Below, in pieces: positions 57,681-64,000 of a stretch of 64,000 nt of DNA (positions are counted from its first letter, which is position 1; every line of letters starts with the position of its first letter). The notes beneath the pieces are model-generated. The model worked only from the letters and a program-made list of their open reading frames with translations, was not told the origin of the DNA and did no database searches. Both the position numbers and the translations under genes were made by a program. The stretch is from Lycium barbarum (Eukaryota; Streptophyta; Magnoliopsida; Solanales; Solanaceae), in the NCBI RefSeq assembly GCF_019175385.1, contig NC_083337.1:166359713-166423712 (forward strand), given 5' to 3'.

Positions 57681-59567
57681 GAGAAATTCCTTTAATTGAA
57701 CTTTACTCCTTAGCCCTGAATAGTTCTACGAGGACTAAAGTAAACCATTAACAATGTAAGGAATTATTTTGGGTTGAAATAGAAAGCTGCTCTATGAGAA
57801 TTATTTTACCATGCAAATGCTTGAATTAGTAGACGTCAAACCAGCACTTCGGGGAGAAGAAATGAGGAGTTCGGACATCTTGATGACCTAAAAGCTGTGG
57901 ATCAGGCAGCCTATTAAAGATTCATTTTGCGGGAGTAGAAACAATAGCTTCCAAATCCATTAAAGAGTCCCATCCCTAAAGAAAACAACTACTTCATAAT
58001 TTATTTACAACATAATTCCACAATAGGAGATACTAACCGAAGTGAATTATAAACGGTTGAGAGACCCATAATGTTATATGACAGTGAGTGCTATGGACCT
58101 CTAACACCCAGCTTGTTCACAACATGAGCGCCAATAGAAATGCAGATGTTAAATAGATGTGTTTAGACAGATTAGACTTGATCACATTTGATAGGAAAGG
58201 TGGCACACTACCCGCTTAATGGATAAATTCAAGAAGGTTCCCTGACACAGTTAGGTCCCTTAAAAATGAATCAGGCCCGCATTCACATGAGGCGCATGTT
58301 AAAGACATAATCAACCATATTCCCTCTAATAGTTTAAGCTTTTAGATGAGATAGACACACACTTCAACACCTTTCAATCCTCAGAATCTATATTTCATCT
58401 CAAAATTTGGTCATCATATATCTAACTCAAAAGAGGACATAAACAATGTAATCCTTGCATTCTAACTCTCTTCGAATTCTTATGTTAGCTTCCCTACCAA
58501 GATACTGCAACTAGTTTCCTTTCAGCAGAGAATTTAGTGTAAAATTATCCTAATAAAGGAAGTCCAATCTAGTGTGACATCCAAAATAGGCAAGTAACAA
58601 ATAGTTGGTTTGAAGCACACCAAACGTTTCATGTAATTGCATATAGCAAGTAGGAGAGGGAGATGAACCAGAAAAGTTCAATAAAGGTTCTGCCATATAG
58701 CAAGTACAATTTCTGCGATCATACTAAACGTGTCAATCTTGTTGGTATTGCTGTTATCCTCAATAAAAACATAAAGCTTAGCCAGTAGCCAATGATCTCA
58801 GGTCTTCTGTCTCTCGAAAAATAGTGTATTCTTATGTTTGAGATCGCCTCTGTGTGATTCATCCTAAGTGTCATAAATTAGATCCCTTTTTTTGTTAAGT
58901 ACAAAAATATTGCTTCACTAATTCAAATGTCATGATTAAGTAGTAGTACATTTTTTACTCTTTTTTTTAATCTATAGAATAAATAAAAACTCAATTAAAA
59001 AGATCGGACTGACCCGACCCAAAAACCAAAACAGTGGCACACTTGATCAAATTGAAATGGGTCGGTTTTATAAAAATAAAAAATTTAAGGCAAAATTTCA
59101 AAAATAAAATAAAAAGGTGAAAACAGGTTTTGAGGTGTTTTCCAAATACAACTTCAAGTTGTGAAGTTGTATTTGGATTTTTCATGGCCAAACACTGATT
59201 TTTAGATGAAGTGAAAAAATTCCCGGCAAAAAGTGAACAATGCTCGTGGCCAAACGGCTCCTAAGATAAGATGGAAAAGCAAAAAATATAAGTAGGTGTT
59301 TGATCATAGAAACCAGATATTTCACTTTTTTTAGAGTTTTTGAAGTTGGAGTTGTGTTTGTTTATAGTTTTTACAAAATAATAATTTGGTTGTTTGAATG
59401 TATTAAGAGTGAAAAAAGTGAAAACAAGGTTTTAGGTGTTTTCCAAATTTCAAAGGATTTCCATGGAGAAATTTGACTTTCAAATAAAGTGAAACAAAGA
59501 TTGCCGGAAAAAAAAAATCTCATGGCCAAACGAGTCCTTATATAAACTATATAACCGTAACACGCAC
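57681..59567. other. First remaining intron of the U-box pseudogene, with two MITEs
   Basis: The intron runs from a GTGCGT donor (59567) to TTTGCAG at 57674. It holds two eroded copies of the GGCCAAACG-type MITE at about 59055-59265 and 59290-59540, which contain AACTTCAAGTTGTGAAGTTG and CATGGCCAAAC motifs, each ending near a GGCCAAACG. No other gene is seen. Confidence 0.5.
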
Positions 59568-59699
59568 CAAATAAATCTTGCTTCCCTCGCTACCAAATTT
59601 GAGCAATTCCTTAGTTGATTCAAGAGCTTCCTTCAAGGAAACTAAGGCTTTAATAGATTCTTCAGGAACTAGTCCTTTGGTATCTCTTATTAGAACACG

Positions 59700-60225
59700 A
59701 GGGATATCGACTCAAGAATCAGTCGTGCGTTTTATTATTGTGTGTATTAATTGATACAACAAGGGAAGAATATATAGACATATGAAATACATATAAACAC
59801 ATTAGAACTTGGACTCCTAGCTACAAGTAAGTCGGCTATGCGTCTATAGGTATTGGACTCGCACTAGGAGTAGGACACTGTCTAATACTCCCCTTACAAG
59901 ATGACGGTGGCAAAGCAATGTTCAGCTTGGAGCTAAGAAACTCGAACTGGGCAGTAGCTAGAGGCTTGGTGAGAATGTCAGCAAGTTGGTCTTTTGTTGA
60001 GAGAAATTGTACAAAAAGATTCTTTCTTGCCACTTTGTCTCGAACGAAATGAAAGTCGATCTGCACATGCTTGGTCTGAGCATGAAACACAGGATTGAGG
60101 GATAAGTATGCAGCCCCTAAGTTGTCGCACCAAAGAACATGAGCATTGCGGATGATTACACCATGTTCAAACAATAGAGATTGAAGCCAAGTAAGTCTAG
60201 TTGCGCCATCGATTAGGGCCTTGTA
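59700..60225 (-). mobile_element. Ty1/copia element A, 3' end
   Basis: From 60225 down, the frame reads YKALIDGATRLTWLQSLLFE, then HVLWCDNLGAAYLSLNPVFH, then HVQIDFHFVRDKVARKNLFV, then LADILTKPL. This is the C-terminal RNase H of copia pol with its ADILTKPL end. A polypurine tract AAGGGGAG (about 59888-59895) precedes an LTR of about 190 bp (59700-59887). The left boundary with the U-box exon is approximate, and the LTR ends deviate from TG/CA. The RNase H is cut at the E-Y-K-A-L stretch by element B. The other half should lie beyond 64000. Confidence 0.8.
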
Positions 60226-60494
60226 TGTTAGTTATTTGAAACTACAGAGAAAACAAAGAAGGTTCAACAGAAACTTTTTCATTCATATCATATTCCAAAA
60301 GGCATACATACATATATCTACATAATACATTTCAAAAGTTAGTAAGACACCTTACTTATCCAATCACCATTGTCCTTTCTTACAAGACATATTCCACAAA
60401 ACAAGGAGCACCATTCCTTTACAAACTAAACAAAAATATCAAAATAGGAAATATTAAATTTAAGACTATCCAGAAAAGTCTCATTTTTCTAACA
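60226..60494 (-). repeat. 3' LTR of copia element B, 269 bp
   Basis: On the minus strand it starts TGTTAGAAAAATGAGAC and ends CAAATAACTAACA. A polypurine tract AAGGAGGAG ends just before it. The stop codon of pol (TAG, 60489-60491) falls within the first six bases of the LTR. Confidence 0.85.
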
Positions 60495-61260
60495 CTCCTC
60501 CTTGAGATTTTTCATGGATACTCCCAGCTTAGCCCTTAGAACTTCAAAATTCTCCTTGGGAAGAGCCTTGGTCATGATGTCTGCAATCTGCTGATTTGAG
60601 CTGCAATGCACAAGCTTAACTTCGCCATCCTTCTCTGCTTGCCTAATAGCGTGAAAATTCACATTTATATGCTTGCTACGACCATGTTGCACTGGATTTT
60701 TGGCCATCGATATTGCTGACTTGTTGTCAACCTTAATGACAGTAGCTTCAATGTTATTTTGCTCCAGGTCACGTAAAATCTTTCTTAACCATAGAGCCTG
60801 ATTAGTTGCACCAGCAGCAGCGATGTATTCTGCTTCTGCAGAAGATCGAGCTACCACTTCTTGCTTCTTTGAATTCCATGAGAACATGCGTGAACCAAGT
60901 GTAAAAGCATATCCAGAAGTGTTTTTCATACCATCAACACTTCCTGCCCAATCACTATCCGAATAACCCATCAATTGCCCTTGCTCTTCCTTTTTAAACT
61001 AAATACCATAATCAGCAGTTCCCTTGATATACCTCAACATTCGTTTAGCGACACCGAGATGAACTAAACTTGAAGCATGCATGAACCTCAATAAAAGACT
61101 TGCCGTGAACATAAGATCAGGTCTTGTTGCTGTCAAATACAGCAAACTACCAATTAGACTTCTATAAACTATTGGATTAGCCTTATCACCTCCTTCAAAC
61201 TTCGAAATCTTTTCATTGTGAACTAGTGGGGTCGATACAAGCTTGCACCTGTCCATCTTG
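60489..61260 (-). pseudogene. Copia element B RNase H and end of reverse transcriptase
   Basis: Motifs: YRSLIGSLLYLTATRPDL, then GYSDSDWAGSVDGMKNTSGY, then ARSSAEAEYIAAAGATNQAL, then HINVNFHAIRQ and ADIMTKALPK. The catalytic acidic residues of RNase H (D in SDSDWAG, E in AEAEY, D in KVDNKSA) are visible. One in-frame TAG interrupts it at about 60996, between YGI and FKKEEQGQ; another separates it from the next block upstream at about 61275. Confidence 0.85.
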
Positions 61261-61277
61261 AACCTTTTAAGAATATC

Positions 61278-62000
61278 CTATGCATATTTTCTCTGAGAAA
61301 TGAAGATTCTATCAGAAGCTTGGTGAATCTCCATTCCCAGAAAGTAAGTCATTTTACCCAAATCCGACATTTCAAACTTGGTCTCCATTTCTTGCTTGAA
61401 CTGATTCACCATATCTCCATTACTTCCTGTTGACAGAAGATCATCAACATAGAGCGACACCACAAGCACATCTCCGCCTTTAGCTTTCTTAACATATAAA
61501 GTGGCTTCATTTTCACTTCTCTTGAAGCCACAATGAATGAGATCAGCATCAATCTTACTGTACCAGGCTATAATGCCTTATGTAGTCTGTAGAATTTATC
61601 CTCCATTCCTGCAACTTGAAAGCCTTCTGGTTGATCAACATAAATCTCCTCCTGCAACAGCCCATTTAAGAACGCGAATTTCACATCTAGATGATACAAC
61701 TTCCAATTTGATTGTGCTGCCAAAGCAAATAGAAGCCTTATTATATCATGTCTCCCAACAGGTGCAAATGTTTCTCCATAATCCAGACCAGCAACTTGCG
61801 CATAACCTTTCACAACAAGCCTTGCTTTGTACTTATAAACTGAATTATTTGGATTAAGCTTGGTTCTATAAACCCATTTCAGCCCTATAACATTTCTGTC
61901 TTTGGGCTTATCAACCAGCTTCCAAGTGTTAGTCTTCTCGATCATATCAATCTCCTCCTTCATAGCTTCAATCCAAACTTCATGTCTTGATGCTTCTTGA
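61278..62000 (-). pseudogene. Copia element B reverse transcriptase
   Basis: The start is MIEKTNTWKLVDKPKDRNVI, then KWVYRTKLN, YKARLVVKGYAQ and HLDVKFAFLNG. The catalytic YVDD is in LVVSLYVDDLLSTGSNGD. A deletion of about 22 nt near 61565 removes the conserved YGLKQAPRAW stretch and shifts the frame. The enzyme is dead. Confidence 0.85.
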
Positions 62001-62003
62001 TAG

Positions 62004-63130
62004 CTAGTTGGTTCCGAGATTGCAACATTGCACCTTTCGTTTATATCTTGTCTTCAAAATTGGTAAATCAAGTGAGGATTCCCCGTTTGATTCTTCATCT
62101 TCTTCCAGATTTTCAAAGGCAACTGATTGTGTCGCAGGCAGCGGAAGCAAGTTCTGAGAAACTGCATTTTCTTGCTCAATTTGCTCTTTATCCCAGTTCC
62201 AATAAGCATGCTCATCCATTACTACATCTCGTCTAATGGAAATATTTCTTGTCTGCAAGTTGAAAACTCTATAACCCTTGGCATGAGACAAATATCCAAT
62301 AAAAATCCCCAATTCACCTTTTGGTTCAAGTTTGCTTCAATTGACTGAAGGAACATGAGAATAGCATATTGAACTAAAGATTTTTAAATGCTTCGCATGT
62401 GGCTTTATTCCACTCCATGCCTCAATAGGAGTCTTTCCATTCACAGCTTTCGTCGGCAGCCTATTTAACAAATACACCGAAGTATGAACAGCTTTGGCCC
62501 AAAAGCTTTGCGGTAGTTTCTTTTCCAGCAACAAACATCTAGACATTTCAACTACAGTCCTGTTCTTCCTCTCTGAGACCCCATTTTGTTCGGGTGCGTA
62601 GCTTACTGTCAGCTTGTGATCATCCCTTCATCTTCGCAATACTTATTGAACTCATTTGAAGTGTATTCTCCACCATTGTCCGACCTCAAAGCCTTTAGCT
62701 TACAACCACTCTGTCTTTCAGCAAAAGCTTTGAATTTCTTGAAAACTGAAAATACTTGAGACTTGTTACTCAGAAAATACACTCAAGTCATCCTTTTTAA
62801 GTCATCGATAAAGAGCACAAAATATTTATTTTGGCCCAAAGATGGTGTCTGCATGGGTCCACACACATCAGTATAAACTAGCTCAAGTTTTTCAGATGCC
62901 CTCTAGGTAGCACTTTTAGGAAATGTTTTCCTGTGTACCTTACCTATTTGGCATGAACCACAAACTTCTTTTGACAGTGTGATCTCAGGTAAATCCTTAG
63001 TCAAGCCCTTTCATACATAGACTTTAAAGTAGCATAGTTAAAATGCCCATATCTTTTGTGCCACATCCATGACTCGTCCAAACTTGCAAAATTGGCACTA
63101 TCAAGACTCCCTTCTAAAGGAAAGATTTTA
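62004..63130 (-). pseudogene. Copia element B integrase
   Basis: Pieces in several frames include GAG-pre-integrase text near 63040 (KRYGHFNYATLKS), catalytic-core text near 62680 (LKALRSDNGGEYTSNEFNK), the downstream SFWAKAVHTSVYLLNRLPTK (62337-62546) and the GYLSHAKGYRVFNLQTRNI region (62004-62312). Stops and frameshifts separate them. Confidence 0.8.
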
Positions 63131-63140
63131 TTCACTGTTT

Positions 63141-63893
63141 CTACTTTAACAACCAAATATCTTCAGAGTCAAAAACCAAACAATGCTTGCCCTTAATAAA
63201 TAAGGAATAACCTTTCGACATCATTTGAGCAACACTTAAAAGATTACATGTTAAACAAGTAACATACAGCACATCATGTATAAATTTTGTACCTTGTTTA
63301 GTCTCAAAGGCAACTGAACCCTTCCCATGTGCTTCTGCCGTTTCACCATTTCCCATTCTGACTTTAGTTCTAATTGACTTGTCAAGTGTGTGAAACAGAA
63401 GCTCATTGTGTGACATATGACTCGTACATCCATTGTCTATGAACCATGTGGATTTGTTGGTTATGTTTTCTTCATGAGAAGCCATAAACAAGCTTTCTTC
63501 TTCCTTTTCTGACACTTCAGTAAAATTTGCCTGCTGCACATGGTTTTTTTGTGGTTGATTCTGCTTGACCCTGTAATTCTTCTCAATATGACCTATTTTT
63601 TTACAAAATCTGCATTGAATAGATGGCTTTACTTTGAACCAGCAATCTTTTTCTTGATGATTGGTTCTTTTACAATGGTTGCAAGGTGGAGACTTCCCTT
63701 TCTTTGAAGATTCCTTCCATGTTTTCCCTTTTGCTACTTTACCTCCTTCCATCCTTTTATTGTCCTTCGCAGGCTGTTTGCCTTTATGCTTTACTTGAAA
63801 TGCCACTTCTGCTACTTCTTCATCTCTTATACTTGATCTTTGTTCTTGGGCTTGCAACTTGCTGATCAGTTTTGTTACTGATAAAGTCTTCAA
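63141..63893 (-). pseudogene. Copia element B gag nucleocapsid and protease
   Basis: A CCHC zinc knuckle CNHCKRTNHQEKDC is followed by a second, altered knuckle (CRFCKKIGHIEKNY, last Cys lost). The protease site reads WFIDNGCTSHMSHN, with the catalytic Asp present and the usual Ser of D-S-G replaced by Asn. This is the longest open frame of the element (250 codons), followed downstream by a stop. Confidence 0.85.
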
Positions 63894-64000
63894 TCACAAG
63901 ATTCCTCTATTGCCGAAATGTTGAACTCGAGCCTTGCTAGTAAGCTTATCATCATCTTCTCCACCACCTTTGAATCTGGAAAGACTTCACCAAACAATCT

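Larger units (their letters stand above)
54677..59700 (-). pseudogene. Plant U-box/armadillo E3 ubiquitin ligase (PUB13/14-like), inactivated
   Basis: Exon remnants in order: about 59700-59568 (LKEALESTKELLKFGSEGSK, end of the UND domain), 57673-57557 (VLEREQ...DISDQVKEQ), 57460-57011 (rest of UND, then the U-box start PDDFRCPISSDLMIDPAIVS), and 55969-54677 (the U-box end [20 protein letters not shown], then ARM repeats and a lysine/glutamine-rich tail). Introns are GT-AG and phase 0. Such proteins recruit E2 through the U-box and regulate immunity and cell death. This copy is broken. Exon 1 is cut by a copia element, so the N-terminus is gone. A MITE lies at 55666-55862, between U-box and ARM, and brings a stop (55841-55843). 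One-base deletions near 55291 and 54997 and a one-base insertion near 54815 break the ARM frame. The ancestral stop is probably TAA at 54677-54679. The symbol of the functional relative is not assigned. Confidence 0.88.
60226..64000 (-). mobile_element. Ty1/copia element B, nested in element A, degenerate, incomplete at window edge
   Basis: Its 3' LTR is 60226-60494. Upstream on the minus strand come polypurine tract, RNase H, reverse transcriptase, integrase, protease and gag, the copia order (integrase before reverse transcriptase). It is inserted after TTGTA (60221-60225) in the RNase H codons of element A. Several stops, frameshifts and a deletion make it non-autonomous. The 5' LTR, primer-binding site and the start of gag lie beyond 64000. 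Confidence 0.9.

Overview
The window is nuclear DNA of a flowering plant. It is strongly AT-rich, its genes have GT-AG introns, and plant transposable elements fill most of the space between genes. Several repeat types resemble families I know from Solanaceae: Au-type and tRNA-derived SINEs, a short hAT element starting CTATGTTGCTCGG, and long LTRs starting TGTCACGACCC. A nightshade-family genome is therefore my best inference, though the sequence does not prove it.

Four genes look intact. (1) A WUSCHEL-related homeobox gene of the WOX2 type, + strand, two exons, 18232-20202. (2) A very small twin-CX9C mitochondrial ribosomal protein of the mS37/Mrp10 type, + strand, two exons, 26729-27179. 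(3) A cytosolic HSP70/HSC70 ending in EEVD, - strand, two exons, 28586-31611, with two perfect heat-shock elements in its promoter. (4) A Dof zinc-finger transcription factor, - strand, two exons, 39182-40350. They are independent single-copy loci with no operon-like logic; the mS37 and HSC70 genes are convergent.

Two host genes are broken. A cysteine-rich receptor-like kinase (7666-9281) has lost parts of its kinase domain, carries a 160-bp solo LTR, and is followed by a 3.4-kb solo LTR. A U-box/armadillo E3 ligase (54677 to about 59700, - strand) was cut in its first exon by a Ty1/copia element, hit in its last exon by a 197-bp hAT-like MITE with a perfect 8-bp target duplication, and has three frameshifts in the ARM repeats. 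The copia element that cut it is itself interrupted by a second, decayed copia element, which runs off the right edge.

Layout: 1-1330, a 193-bp tandem array with an inverted copy and a cluster of palindromes; 1466-6440, MITEs and an AT-rich tandem duplication; 7666-12687, dead kinase plus LTRs; 13-18 kb, AT-rich spacer with Stowaway-type MITEs; 18.2-20.2 kb, WOX2; 21.5-26.1 kb, MITEs and SINEs; 26.7-31.8 kb, mS37 and HSC70; 32.3-36.7 kb, a MITE cluster bounded by inverted CACTA-type ends; 39.2-40.4 kb, Dof; 40.5-53 kb, gene-poor spacer with MITEs, a long foldback with a (TA)n core and a degenerate minisatellite; 53.07-53.82 kb, a solo LTR with a 16-bp alternating tandem array; 54.7-64 kb, dead U-box gene and nested copia elements.

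I found no rRNA, no convincing tRNA gene, no CRISPR array and no clear new multi-gene system. The most interesting material is the layered destruction of the U-box gene, the hairpin and palindrome clusters, and the duplicated heat-shock-element module.
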